This document shows, piece after piece, positions 34,926 through 43,533 of a stretch of 49,219 nucleotides of DNA (positions within the stretch are counted from its first letter, which is position 1; each line of letters opens with the position of its first letter). The stretch covers positions 1 through 49,219 of the forward strand of contig NZ_JAGOGJ010000043.1 of the NCBI RefSeq assembly GCF_017996735.1. Reading direction: 5' to 3'. A program made the position numbers and the translations under genes. The notes under the pieces are model-generated. The model searched no databases. It saw only the letters and a program-made list of their open reading frames with translations, and was not told where the DNA came from. Source of the DNA: Niveispirillum sp. (lineage in GTDB: Bacteria; Pseudomonadota; Alphaproteobacteria; Azospirillales; Azospirillaceae).

Positions 34926-37094
34926 ATGCGAGTGAGGGAGCCTGGTCACATTTGGCCGCGCGGCGACCGGTTTAAAAGGTCGCTGCTTCTGTCAGTTTTT
35001 GCCATCACGCTGGTCCCCGGCGTGCAGGCACAGAGCACTGATAAGGACGGCCGGGAATATCTGCAGGAAATCATCGTCACCGCCCGCAAGCGGGCCGAAC
35101 GCGCCATTGAGGTGCCGATCTCCATGAGCGTGATCGGCGGCGCCGAACTGGTGGCGCGTGGCGTCAACAATACCCGCGACCTGGAATTCGCGGTGCCTAA
35201 TCTGGCCGTCACCGGGGTCGATACCTCGATGAATCCCAGCTTCTCCCTGCGCGGCATTTCCAGCGATGCGCGCAATGTCGGCTTTGAAAGCGGCCTGTCG
35301 CTCTATGTCGACGGGGTGTACACTGGGAGGCCCAGTTCCTTCAACCAGGACATGCTGGATGTGGAACGGATCGAGGTGTTGCGCGGTCCACAAGGTACCC
35401 TGTTCGGCAAGAACACGACCGCCGGTGCGATTAATATCATCACGGCCAAACCGACCGACACGCCGACCGGCAATGCCGAGCTTCAGATCGGCAATTACGA
35501 CATGGTCCGCGCGCGCGCATCGGTCAGCGGCCCGCTGGTGGAAGGCAAGGTGCAGGCCCGGATCGGCGTCTTCCACCGCGAACGCGACGGCTACCAGACC
35601 AACCTCTACGATGACAGCGACATTTTCACCGAGGATGCGACGGGTGGGCAGGCCAAGCTGGCCTTCCAGCCGAACGAAAGGCTGTCGCTGACCCTGGCCG
35701 CCGACCTGCTGAGCGAGAAATACCGGCCCAATGTCAATGAGATGACGCCCGGCAGCTTCGGTGCCACGGGGGTGCCGCGCCAGGTGGATATCGATGCCGA
35801 CGTGTTCCAGAAGCGGGAAATCCGCGCCGGCAGCCTGAATGCGGAATATGACCTGGGGGCGGCGACGCTGACCTCCATCAGCGCCTACCGTACCACCGAC
35901 ACTTCCTTCCTGTCCGACGATGACGGTTCGCGCCAGCCCTACCTGACCTCCGCCTTCGCCGATGATCAGAGCCAGTTCTCCCAGGAACTGCGCGTCGGCG
36001 GCACGACGGGCGCGCTGACCTATGTGATCGGCGCCTATTATCTGGATCAGTCGGCCAGCAGCGGCCGTAATTCCACCATTCCGCCCGGCACCCTTCTGGG
36101 CCCCATCGGGGTGACGGTGGCGCTGGATGCCAATGTCGATACCGAAAGCTACGCCGGGTTCGGGCAGGCGGATTATGCCCTGACCGACAAGGTGAAGCTG
36201 ACGGCCGGCCTTCGTTACACGCATGAGAAAAAGGATGTCGACATGGACCTGATCGGGTCCCCCCTGTTCGGCATCACCACACTGAAGACCCGGCAAAGCC
36301 GCAGCGACGAAAGCCTGTCGCCATCCGCCGCCCTGTCCTATCAGCCCACACCGGACGTGAACCTCTATGCCAAGGTGACACACGGGTTCAAGGCGGGCGG
36401 GTTCAATGCCGATTATGTGGCCAACAACCAGATCGGCTTCGCACCGGAAAAGGTGTTGGCCTATGAGGCGGGGTTGAAGATGGTGTCGCGGCCGGCGGGC
36501 GTGCGGCTGGACCTGGCCGCCTTCCGCATGAATTATGACGACCTGCAGGTCATGCGGTTCCAGACCTTCGGCGGCTTTACCATCTCCAACGCCGCGTCGG
36601 CGACCATCCAGGGTGTGGAAGCCGATCTCAGCTATTCCCCCATCGCGCCGCTGACCCTGACGGCCAGCGCCGGTTACCTGGATGCGACCTTCGACGCCTT
36701 TCCCAATGGTGGGGGCGCCGGGGTCGATTACGACGGCAACCACCTGCCCAGCGCGCCCAAATGGACCACCAGTCTGGCCGGCGAATACCGGGTTCCCGTG
36801 GCCGACCGCACGGACCTGAGCTTGCGCGTGGAATATACCTACCGGGCGGCGCTGTTTGTGGATGCCGACAATGCGGCGGCATCCCGCCTACCCGGCTTCG
36901 GCCTGTTCAATGCCAGGCTGCGGATGGATTTCGATGATGGCCGCTGGGCGGCGGAGATCTGGGGCAAGAACCTGGGGGACAAGCTTTATGTCAATGACAC
37001 AGGCGGCACGCCGCTTTCCGGGCTTCTGGGCCAGCAGACCATCTCCTATGGTACGCCCCGCACCTATGGCTTGCGCCTTGCGGCCCGGTTCTAG
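34926..37094 (+). CDS. TonB-dependent outer-membrane receptor
   Basis: GGAGG 6 nt upstream supports ATG 34926. The 722-residue protein has a signal peptide (RFKRSLLLSVFAITLVPG, cleavage probably after VQA at 35), a TonB box-like EIIVTARKR at about 48-56, and a plug domain with RGISSD, YVDGVYTGR and IEVLRGPQGTLFGKNTTAGA-type motifs. A 22-strand-type barrel follows, ending YGLRLAARF with the terminal aromatic residue expected for outer-membrane insertion. The style (FGKNTTAGAINI) is that of the large receptor family common in sphingomonads and relatives, which import peptides, sugars or aromatics as well as siderophores. It sits between two hydrolase genes (4 nt before the next start), so peptide uptake is a reasonable guess. 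Confidence 0.95.
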   Translation: MRVREPGHIWPRGDRFKRSLLLSVFAITLVPGVQAQSTDKDGREYLQEIIVTARKRAERAIEVPISMSVIGGAELVARGVNNTRDLEFAVPNLAVTGVDTSMNPSFSLRGISSDARNVGFESGLSLYVDGVYTGRPSSFNQDMLDVERIEVLRGPQGTLFGKNTTAGAINIITAKPTDTPTGNAELQIGNYDMVRARASVSGPLVEGKVQARIGVFHRERDGYQTNLYDDSDIFTEDATGGQAKLAFQPNERLSLTLAADLLSEKYRPNVNEMTPGSFGATGVPRQVDIDADVFQKREIRAGSLNAEYDLGAATLTSISAYRTTDTSFLSDDDGSRQPYLTSAFADDQSQFSQELRVGGTTGALTYVIGAYYLDQSASSGRNSTIPPGTLLGPIGVTVALDANVDTESYAGFGQADYALTDKVKLTAGLRYTHEKKDVDMDLIGSPLFGITTLKTRQSRSDESLSPSAALSYQPTPDVNLYAKVTHGFKAGGFNADYVANNQIGFAPEKVLAYEAGLKMVSRPAGVRLDLAAFRMNYDDLQVMRFQTFGGFTISNAASATIQGVEADLSYSPIAPLTLTASAGYLDATFDAFPNGGGAGVDYDGNHLPSAPKWTTSLAGEYRVPVADRTDLSLRVEYTYRAALFVDADNAAASRLPGFGLFNARLRMDFDDGRWAAEIWGKNLGDKLYVNDTGGTPLSGLLGQQTISYGTPRTYGLRLAARF

Positions 37095-37098
37095 GGCC

Positions 37099-38991
37099 AT
37101 GGGGCGGGGGAGGCCCCTGCGACTGCTGGCGGGTGCCCTGGTGGGTGCCCTGGTGGGTGCCCTGCTGGCAACCGGCACGGCCAGGGCGGATGACGCCCTG
37201 CCCGGCTGGCTGGACCGGACCGCCGGCCACATCATCGAACAGGGGCAGGCGTCGGGCATGGCCATCGTGCTGCTGGAAGGCGGGCAGCCGGTGATGAGCC
37301 GGGGGTACGGCTTTGCCGATGCCGCCGGCACGGTGCCCGTCGATCCGGCGACCACCCCCTTCTCCATCGGGTCGATCACCAAATCCTTCACGGCGACAGC
37401 CCTGGTGCGGGCCCAGGCGGCGGGGACCATCGCGTCGCTGGATGATCCGGCAGACCGCTACCTGAAGCGGCTGAAACTGGGCACCGCATCGCAGCGCGGG
37501 CCGACGGTGGGGGAATTGCTGTCCCATCGCGGCGGCCGGGACGAAAGCATCTACAAGCTGGCGACCCTGGCCCCCGTCGCCCTACCCCTTCCCCCGGCGG
37601 AGATCACCCGACGCGTGCCGCCGGCCGTGCGGCCACCCGGAGAGATGGCGGTCTATTCCAATGCCGGCTTCGGCCTGCTGGGCATCGTACTGGAAGATGC
37701 GGGGGCCGGGCTTTACGGCGACATCATCCGGCGGGACGTTTTCGCACCGCTGGGCATGGACCGCAGTTTCGTCCGCTACGACCCCGCCGCCCCCATCGCC
37801 GAGCCGGCAATGCTGGGCGGCGGGCAACGTGAGGCGGTGCCGCAGAACTGGGCCTATCACCCGTTCATCCTGCCATCGGCCGGCATCGTTTCCACGGCTG
37901 ACGACATGGCGCGCTTCGCCGCCGCCCATCTGTCGGCCGATCGGGGAACGGACAATGTCCTGCTGTCCGCAGCCGATGCCAGACGCATGCATGGCAATTA
38001 TTTCCGCAACGCACCCGGCGTGTCGGCCATGGGTCTGGCCTTTATGGTCCAGGACTGGAACGGCGTGCGCGTTGCGGAGAATGCCGGGTCGGGGCCGGGC
38101 TTCCAGGCGCTGCTGATCCTGTTGCCCGATCGGGATATCGCCCTGGTGGCGCTGATCATGGGCGGATCGACGGAAGCCGGCCGGTCGTTGAACATGTTCG
38201 ACCTGCGTCATGATTTCCTGACCCAGGCGCTGGGACCCTTTCGTCCTGCAACGCGATCACCATCGGGACGGCCGCTGTCTCTTTATGCCGGCCTCTACCG
38301 TGCCGAACGGCGACCCCACACATCGGTGGAAACGCTGCTCAACCCTGGGGCAGAGATCAGGGTGGAGGCGGCGGGCGACAACCTGATCATCAATGGCGTG
38401 ACGGGATTCCGTGAGGTGGATGACGGCATCTTCTGGCGGGAGGGGCCGAAGCCCTTCGTCCCCTCTCCCGGCGATGCTGACCTTTACGCCTTCAAGCGGG
38501 GGCCGGACGGGGCCATCGCCTATGTCACGCCGCACCTGTCGGTCGATATCTTCCGGCCCGTAGCCGTGTCCCGCGGCACCTGGGCCATCCTGGCCCTGGT
38601 GGGCATCGCGATGACGGCCAGCGGTCTGGCCCTGCTGATCCCCGCCTATGGAAGCAGCCTCGGCACGGATGCACGGGCAGGTCTGGCGGGGCTGGCCCTG
38701 TCTTCCCTCTGTCTGCCGCTGATCGCCTGGCAGGGCTTCTTCACCAATCCGAACCTGATGATGCAATGGGCGACCGGGGATGTGACACCGTTTGCCGTGC
38801 TGGCGGCGACGGCGAATGTCACGCTGCTGCTGACCCTGGCCGCCCTGCTGCTGCTGGTCCGGCGGCTGGCGGGAACCGGGCGGGTGGTGTGGCCGGCACT
38901 GGTGCATGCGCTGCTGGCCGTGGCCGGCGGGGCCATGCTGTCGGCCTCGCTGGCGGCCCATAACCTGATCGGGTGGAACATCCCATGGTAG
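37099..38991 (+). CDS. Beta-lactamase-fold serine hydrolase with C-terminal membrane segments
   Basis: The 630-residue product starts at ATG 37099, 4 nt after the receptor stop. An N-terminal signal or anchor (LLAGALVGALVGALLATG) is followed by a class C beta-lactamase/D-peptidase fold: Ser92-x-x-Lys95 in SITK, Tyr186-Ser-Asn188 in VYSNAGFGLLG, and a late NAGSGPGF in place of the usual HxG-type loop. After about residue 500 there are roughly four hydrophobic helices (WAILALVGIAMTASGLALLI and others), so the catalytic domain is probably held at the inner membrane facing the periplasm. Relatives hydrolyse D-amino acid peptides, amides or esters; MlrB of microcystin degraders has the same fold. 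It overlaps the transporter gene by 7 nt (ATGGTAG), implying co-translation. Confidence 0.88.
   Translation: MGRGRPLRLLAGALVGALVGALLATGTARADDALPGWLDRTAGHIIEQGQASGMAIVLLEGGQPVMSRGYGFADAAGTVPVDPATTPFSIGSITKSFTATALVRAQAAGTIASLDDPADRYLKRLKLGTASQRGPTVGELLSHRGGRDESIYKLATLAPVALPLPPAEITRRVPPAVRPPGEMAVYSNAGFGLLGIVLEDAGAGLYGDIIRRDVFAPLGMDRSFVRYDPAAPIAEPAMLGGGQREAVPQNWAYHPFILPSAGIVSTADDMARFAAAHLSADRGTDNVLLSAADARRMHGNYFRNAPGVSAMGLAFMVQDWNGVRVAENAGSGPGFQALLILLPDRDIALVALIMGGSTEAGRSLNMFDLRHDFLTQALGPFRPATRSPSGRPLSLYAGLYRAERRPHTSVETLLNPGAEIRVEAAGDNLIINGVTGFREVDDGIFWREGPKPFVPSPGDADLYAFKRGPDGAIAYVTPHLSVDIFRPVAVSRGTWAILALVGIAMTASGLALLIPAYGSSLGTDARAGLAGLALSSLCLPLIAWQGFFTNPNLMMQWATGDVTPFAVLAATANVTLLLTLAALLLLVRRLAGTGRVVWPALVHALLAVAGGAMLSASLAAHNLIGWNIPW
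37131..37166 (+). repeat. 12-bp direct repeat, three copies, in a signal-peptide region
   Basis: GGGTGCCCTGGT occurs at 37131-37142 and 37143-37154, and with one change (GGGTGCCCTGCT) at 37155-37166. It encodes GALVGALVGALL in the hydrophobic core of the serine hydrolase leader. Gain or loss of a unit keeps the frame and changes core length by four residues, so the tract may vary between strains. Confidence 0.8.
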
Positions 38992-40334
38992 CCGAACCTT
39001 CCACAGGCCGGGCGGCGGCATGGCAGCATCTGGCCTATGCCCTGCCGGCGCTGCCGCTGACCATGATGTTGCTGCCGGTCGGGTCGATCATCCCCGGCTA
39101 TTACGCGAAGTACACGGCCACGACCATGGCCGCCATCGGCTTCGTCTTCCTGGTGACGCGTATCTTCGACGCCGTGATCGACCCCGCCATCGGCTATTGG
39201 AGCGACCGGACGCGGCATCTGCGGGGTGGGCGCAAGGGCTGGATCGGGGCCGGGACGATTGTCTGCCTGTTCGCCACATGGTGGCTGATGACACCGCCGC
39301 CGGATGCGGGCATGCCCTATCTGCTGGCATCGACCATCGCGCTGTTCGCGGGCTGGTCGCTGATCGAAATCCCCTACCGGGCCTGGAGTGCGGAACTGTC
39401 CCGTGATGAACGCGTTCGGTCGCGCCTGTCGGCGCTGGTTGGTGGGCTGGGGTCGGCCGGCACCTTCATCTTCATGGCCATCCCGTTGCTGCCCGTCTTC
39501 GACAGCAGCGCCATCGGCCCGCAGACGCTGGGCGCCATGGCCTGGGCCATCATCATCCCGCTGCCCTTGCTGGTGGCACTGGCCTTTGTGCTGGTCCCGT
39601 CCGGCCATGTCGTGGCGGCTGGCCGCACCTCCATCGCCGATGTGGTGAAGGCATTGGGCCGGAACCGCCCGCTGCGCCTGTTCGGGCTGTCCATGATCCT
39701 GGGCGGCATGGGCACGGGCGTGTTCACGGCGCTGTTCTTCCTGTTCGTGGATGGCTATCTGGGCCTGGGGGAAAGCTTCGCCCTGCTGTTCGTGGGCAGT
39801 GCGGCGGCCAATATCCTGGCCATGCCGGTCTGGCACGCGCTGGCTGTGCGCTGGGGCAAGCACCGGGCGCTGGCCGCGTCCTGGATCGCCGTGGCGCTGG
39901 TCCAGGTGGGGATCGGGCTGGTCGGGCGGGGCGATCATGCCTTTGCCGCCATGCTGGCCCTGTCCGTCGCCTATGGCATGGCGGAAGCCGCGACCAAGAT
40001 GACGCCCTATGCCCTGCTGGGCGACATCGTCGATTACGAGACGCTGCGCAGCGGCGTAAACCGGGGCGGCAGCTTCTTTGCCGCCATGGCCTTTCTGTCG
40101 AAGCTGAACTTCGCCGTGGGTGGCGGCTGCGCCTTCCTGCTGCTGGACCTGCTGGGCCAGGACGTGAAGACCATCGCGGGCGGCCAGGCCACCGGTTTTC
40201 TGGCCGTCTTCATTCTGCTGCCCGTCCTTTTGTGGTTGCTGGCCGGACTGTGTCTGGCCCGGTTCCCGCTGGACCGGCGCCGGCAGGACATCGTGCGCCG
40301 CGCCATCGACCGGGCCATGGCCCGCCGGGCCTGA
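38985..40334 (+). CDS. GPH/MFS_2-family cation symporter
   Basis: ATG 38985 overlaps the preceding stop by 7 nt and has GGGTGG about 8 nt upstream; a GTG at 38973 is an alternative. The 449-residue product has about 12 hydrophobic helices. Family signatures are FDAVIDPAIGYWSDRT after helix 2, EIPYRAWSAELSRDERVR, and GDIVDYETLRSGVNRGG in the C-terminal half. GPH carriers co-transport glycosides or related solutes with H+ or Na+ across the inner membrane. Placed after an outer-membrane receptor and a periplasmic-type hydrolase, it probably takes the imported or processed compound into the cytoplasm. The exact substrate is unknown, and family annotation as a sugar carrier should not be taken literally here. 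Confidence 0.9.
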   Translation: MVAEPSTGRAAAWQHLAYALPALPLTMMLLPVGSIIPGYYAKYTATTMAAIGFVFLVTRIFDAVIDPAIGYWSDRTRHLRGGRKGWIGAGTIVCLFATWWLMTPPPDAGMPYLLASTIALFAGWSLIEIPYRAWSAELSRDERVRSRLSALVGGLGSAGTFIFMAIPLLPVFDSSAIGPQTLGAMAWAIIIPLPLLVALAFVLVPSGHVVAAGRTSIADVVKALGRNRPLRLFGLSMILGGMGTGVFTALFFLFVDGYLGLGESFALLFVGSAAANILAMPVWHALAVRWGKHRALAASWIAVALVQVGIGLVGRGDHAFAAMLALSVAYGMAEAATKMTPYALLGDIVDYETLRSGVNRGGSFFAAMAFLSKLNFAVGGGCAFLLLDLLGQDVKTIAGGQATGFLAVFILLPVLLWLLAGLCLARFPLDRRRQDIVRRAIDRAMARRA

Positions 40335-40368
40335 GCCTTTCCATTTCCATCCTGCCAAGGGGTTCACG

Positions 40369-41514
40369 ATGCAGACCCGTGACCTGCCGATCATCCATCT
40401 GTCCGGTTCGCCGCGACAGCGGGGCCGGGTGCATGGCGAAAGCCTGCGCCCGCAGATCCACGAACATGTGCGGCGGCATTACGACTATGTCGCCGATTAT
40501 TTCGGACAGAAGCCGGACGATTACCTGAACCGTTTCGCGGCCTGGTCCCGCCACGCGGACTATCTGGCGCTCCATGCCCCTGACTTGCTGGAGGAGGTGG
40601 AGGGCCTGGCCGAAGGGGCCGGCCTCTCCCGTCGCCAGGCGTTGCTGATGCAGCTGGTGGACGAGGAATGGGCCTTCGGCTTCTACACGATGCGCCCGGC
40701 CCGGCCGCGCCAGAAATGCACGGCCTTTGGCGTGACGGGCGCCAACGGCACCCATGCCGGCCAGAACATGGACGTCCCGCCCTTCCTGGATGGGCTGCAG
40801 GCATTGCTGCATATCCGGGACGAGGAAACGGGCGTGACGTCCCTGGTCTTCACGGTGGCGGGGCTGATCGGGCTATGCGGTGTGAACAGCGCCCCGCTGG
40901 GCCTGTGCTGCAACGCCCTGAACCAGTTGACGCCGGGACCAACTGGCATGCCGGTTTCCTTCCTGGTCCGCCACCTGCTGGCGCAGGGAAGCTTCGCCGA
41001 TGCCGTCCGCTGCCTGATGAACAGCCGGCACGCGACGGGACAGAATTACGTGCTGGCCGGGCCGGGTCAGGTGCGGTCCTTCGAATGTTCGGCGGGCCGC
41101 GTCGTCGAGCATGTCGATCCGGAAGCTGTTCATTTCACCTGTCATACCAACCATGTCCTGGCCAGTGGTGATCTGGACCGGTACGAGGCGCTGATGCGGG
41201 AGATCCCGGCGGATGAACGCCCCACCTACCGCAATTCCGGGCAGCGCTTTGCGTCCATGCGCAACCGGCTGCTGGCGGCTGGCACGGATATCACGCTGGA
41301 CGACCTGAAGGCCGCGCTGTCGGCCCATGACGACCCCCTGAACCCCGTGTCGCGAACAGAGCGTGACGTGAAGGGCAGCGCCATCGGCTTCACTGCCGGA
41401 TCGGTGATCTATGCGCTGGACCAGGGCCCCACCCTGCATGTCGCCTCCGGTCCTCCCTGCCAGACACCTTATGAAGCCGTGGATGTGCATACCGGTCGCC
41501 GTCTCGCCAGATGA
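40369..41514 (+). CDS. C45-family Ntn hydrolase (acyl-CoA:6-APA acyltransferase-like)
   Basis: ATG 40369 follows a good AAGGGG site. The 381-residue protein resembles the penicillin acyltransferase/peptidase C45 family: GSPRQRGRVHGESLRPQI near the start, EEVEGLAEGAGLS, and the nucleophile region RQKCTAFGV with Cys117, which would become the N-terminal nucleophile after self-cleavage. The residue before Cys is Lys, where Gly is common, so processing may differ or be absent. Conserved N/D contexts (GQNMDVPP, LCCNAL) follow. The family hydrolyses or transfers amide-linked acyl groups on small amino compounds. No signal peptide is seen. Position 34 nt after the transporter suggests intracellular deacylation of the imported substrate. 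Confidence 0.83.
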   Translation: MQTRDLPIIHLSGSPRQRGRVHGESLRPQIHEHVRRHYDYVADYFGQKPDDYLNRFAAWSRHADYLALHAPDLLEEVEGLAEGAGLSRRQALLMQLVDEEWAFGFYTMRPARPRQKCTAFGVTGANGTHAGQNMDVPPFLDGLQALLHIRDEETGVTSLVFTVAGLIGLCGVNSAPLGLCCNALNQLTPGPTGMPVSFLVRHLLAQGSFADAVRCLMNSRHATGQNYVLAGPGQVRSFECSAGRVVEHVDPEAVHFTCHTNHVLASGDLDRYEALMREIPADERPTYRNSGQRFASMRNRLLAAGTDITLDDLKAALSAHDDPLNPVSRTERDVKGSAIGFTAGSVIYALDQGPTLHVASGPPCQTPYEAVDVHTGRRLAR

Positions 41515-41533
41515 TTCAACAGGAAACATCCCA

Positions 41534-42361
41534 ATGAAACGCTTCACCCTTTCCCTGGCGGCGCTGCTGCTGACCGCCGCGACGGGCGCGGCGGCGGGCC
41601 GCGACTGCCATATCCTGCTGACCAACGATGATGGCGTGGCCGGTCCCGGCCTTGCCGCCATGGCAAGCGGCCTGGACGGGCTTTGCACGCTGCTGGTCGT
41701 GGCGCCGGACCGGGACCGGTCGGGTGCCGGCCATTCGCTGGATGCCGCGCGCGACGGGCTGCTGGTCAGCCCGGTGGCCCTGGCCGACGGACGCCCCGCC
41801 TTCGCCGTGTCCGGCACCCCGGCGGAGGCCGTGGCGCTGGGCCTCCTGGCGCTGAACCAGGGGCAGAAGATCGACCTTGTCGTGTCGGGCATCAATCCCG
41901 GCGAGAATACCGGCAATGCCGTTTATTATTCCGGCACGGTGAATGCGGGCATGGAGGCGCTGCTGCGCGGCACGCCGGCCATCGCCGTGTCGCAGGACCG
42001 CGCCCATGGCAAGGATTTCACACAGGCCGCCGCCCTGGCCCGGAAGCTGGTGGAACGCGCGCTGGACCGTCCCTTGCCGCCGGGCACCATGCTGAATGTG
42101 AACCTGCCGGCCGCGCCACGGGGCGCCCCGGTCCTGAGCGCCGCCGGTGGCAGCACGGTGGCCATCCAGCGCCTGGACCGCGAGGATCTGGGCGACGGCA
42201 AGGCCCGGTACCGCGTGGTACTGGGGGAAGCGCCGCCCTGCACCGACGGGGATGCCTGCGCCTATCGCGCCGGGCGGACCACGGTCAGCCCGCTGACACT
42301 GGACCGCACGGCCAGGGACAGCATGACGGATATCGGCCGCTGGCTGGAGGATGTGCGATGA
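41534..42361 (+). CDS. surE: SurE-like 5'/3'-nucleotidase with signal peptide
   Basis: ATG 41534 has AGGA about 9 nt upstream. The 275-residue protein carries the SurE core: HILLTNDDGVAGPGL (Asn31, Asp32, Asp33), APDRDRSGAGHSL, VSGINPGENTGNAVYYSGTV and GTPAIAVS. SurE enzymes are metal-dependent phosphatases acting on nucleoside monophosphates and other phosphoesters, and are usually cytoplasmic. This copy has an N-terminal leader (MKRFTLSLAALLLTAATGAA, cleavage near AAAG), so it is probably periplasmic. It overlaps the next gene by 4 nt (ATGA). It is most likely a specialised paralog tied to this operon and not the housekeeping SurE. Confidence 0.9.
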   Translation: MKRFTLSLAALLLTAATGAAAGRDCHILLTNDDGVAGPGLAAMASGLDGLCTLLVVAPDRDRSGAGHSLDAARDGLLVSPVALADGRPAFAVSGTPAEAVALGLLALNQGQKIDLVVSGINPGENTGNAVYYSGTVNAGMEALLRGTPAIAVSQDRAHGKDFTQAAALARKLVERALDRPLPPGTMLNVNLPAAPRGAPVLSAAGGSTVAIQRLDREDLGDGKARYRVVLGEAPPCTDGDACAYRAGRTTVSPLTLDRTARDSMTDIGRWLEDVR

Positions 42362-43497
42362 ACCGCCCGCCCAATCACGCCCTGCTGGGCCTGCCCGGCG
42401 GTCGCCAGCAGATGGCCACGCCGGCCCTGCTGCTGGACCTGGATGCGTTCGAGGCCAATCTGGCCCGCATGGCCGCGCATTGCCGGCGCCATGGCATCGC
42501 CGTGCGGCCACACGCCAAGACGCACAAGTCGCTGACCATCGCCCGGCGGCAGATGGCGGCGGGCGCTGTCGGCCTGTCCTGCGCCACGCTGGGGGAGACG
42601 GAGATGCTGGCCCACGGCGGCATCCCGTCAATCCTGATCACCTCGCCCGTCGTTACCGCTGCCAACCTGCGCCGCCTGGGGATGCTGACGGCCGGGGACA
42701 GGGAGGTGATGGTGGTCGTGGACCATCCCGACAATATACAGGCCCTGTCCGGCCTGGCGGCCGGGCTGTCCCGGAAACTGCGCGTGCTGATTGACCTGGA
42801 TGTCGGCATGGGACGCACGGGCGTGGTGCCGGGGCCCGCGGCGCTGGTGTTGGCCGATCTGGTCGCGGCGGCGCCGGGGCTGGCCTTTGCCGGGATACAG
42901 GCCTATGCCGGCCATCTGATGCATGTGCCCGGCACCGCGGCGCGGGAACAGGCCTGCATTGATGCCATGGCGCCGGTGGCCGAATTGCGCCGGCACTGGG
43001 CACAGCAAGGTCGGACGGACCTGATCTTCAGCGGCGGCGGCACCGGCAGCTTCGATATCGACCCCGGCATCGGCGTGCTGACGGAGCTGCAGGCCGGGTC
43101 CTATCTGTTCATGGAACGGATGTATGAAGGGGTGTGGAGCGGCAGCGACGAAGCGGTTCCGTTCCAGACGGCGCTATGGGTGCAGGCCAGCGTGGTCAGC
43201 ACCAGCCGGCCCGGTCACGCCACCCTGGATGCCGGGTTCAAGGCCGTGTCGCCGGAGGCGGGGCCGCCCCCGGTGGCATCGGGTCTGCCGCCGGGCAGCG
43301 TCACCACCTATCTGGGTGACGAACATCTGGGTGTGACGTTGCCGCCGGGCGCTGCCGTGCCGGCCCTGGGCACGCCGGTGACACTGGCCATTCCCCATTG
43401 CGACCCGACGGTCAACCTGCACCGGCATTATCATGTCGTGCAGGGCGACCGTCTGATCGATCTCTGGCCCATCGAGGCGGCGGGAAGCCTGCCCTGA
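42358..43497 (+). CDS. DSD1/D-threonine aldolase-family PLP enzyme
   Basis: The 379-residue protein starts at the ATG overlapping the SurE stop (ATGA). It has an alanine-racemase-type barrel with PLP lysine Lys54 in RPHAKTHKS, followed by SCATLGETEML, LIDLDVGMGRTGV and SGGGTGSFDID. The C-terminal beta domain carries a probable metal site, His347-Cys348 in PHCDPTVNLH, as in zinc-dependent D-serine dehydratase and metal-activated D-threonine aldolase. Family members cleave or dehydrate D-beta-hydroxy amino acids (D-threonine, D-serine, D-threo-3-hydroxyaspartate). The exact reaction cannot be chosen from sequence alone. As last gene of the operon it suggests that the imported compound yields a D-configured beta-hydroxy amino acid. 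Confidence 0.88.
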   Translation: MNRPPNHALLGLPGGRQQMATPALLLDLDAFEANLARMAAHCRRHGIAVRPHAKTHKSLTIARRQMAAGAVGLSCATLGETEMLAHGGIPSILITSPVVTAANLRRLGMLTAGDREVMVVVDHPDNIQALSGLAAGLSRKLRVLIDLDVGMGRTGVVPGPAALVLADLVAAAPGLAFAGIQAYAGHLMHVPGTAAREQACIDAMAPVAELRRHWAQQGRTDLIFSGGGTGSFDIDPGIGVLTELQAGSYLFMERMYEGVWSGSDEAVPFQTALWVQASVVSTSRPGHATLDAGFKAVSPEAGPPPVASGLPPGSVTTYLGDEHLGVTLPPGAAVPALGTPVTLAIPHCDPTVNLHRHYHVVQGDRLIDLWPIEAAGSLP

Positions 43498-43508
43498 CGG
43501 AACGGTCC

Positions 43509-43533
43509 CGGGTATCAGCTCGATTGATACCCG
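43509..43533. terminator. Hairpin between two convergent operons
   Basis: CGGGTATCA (43509-43517) and TGATACCCG (43525-43533) are exact reverse complements around a 7-nt loop. The left arm includes the stop codon of the minus-strand aldehyde dehydrogenase, and the + strand operon ends 12 nt before it. No T-run follows in either direction, so termination may be inefficient or assisted. Its position between convergent operons supports a bidirectional terminator. Confidence 0.55.

Noticed and set aside
33417..40334. A true microcystin-degradation (mlrABCD) cluster
   Set aside because: Only MlrC and MlrB fold types match, the carrier is of the GPH family, and no MlrA-like protease is present, so the specific function is not supported.
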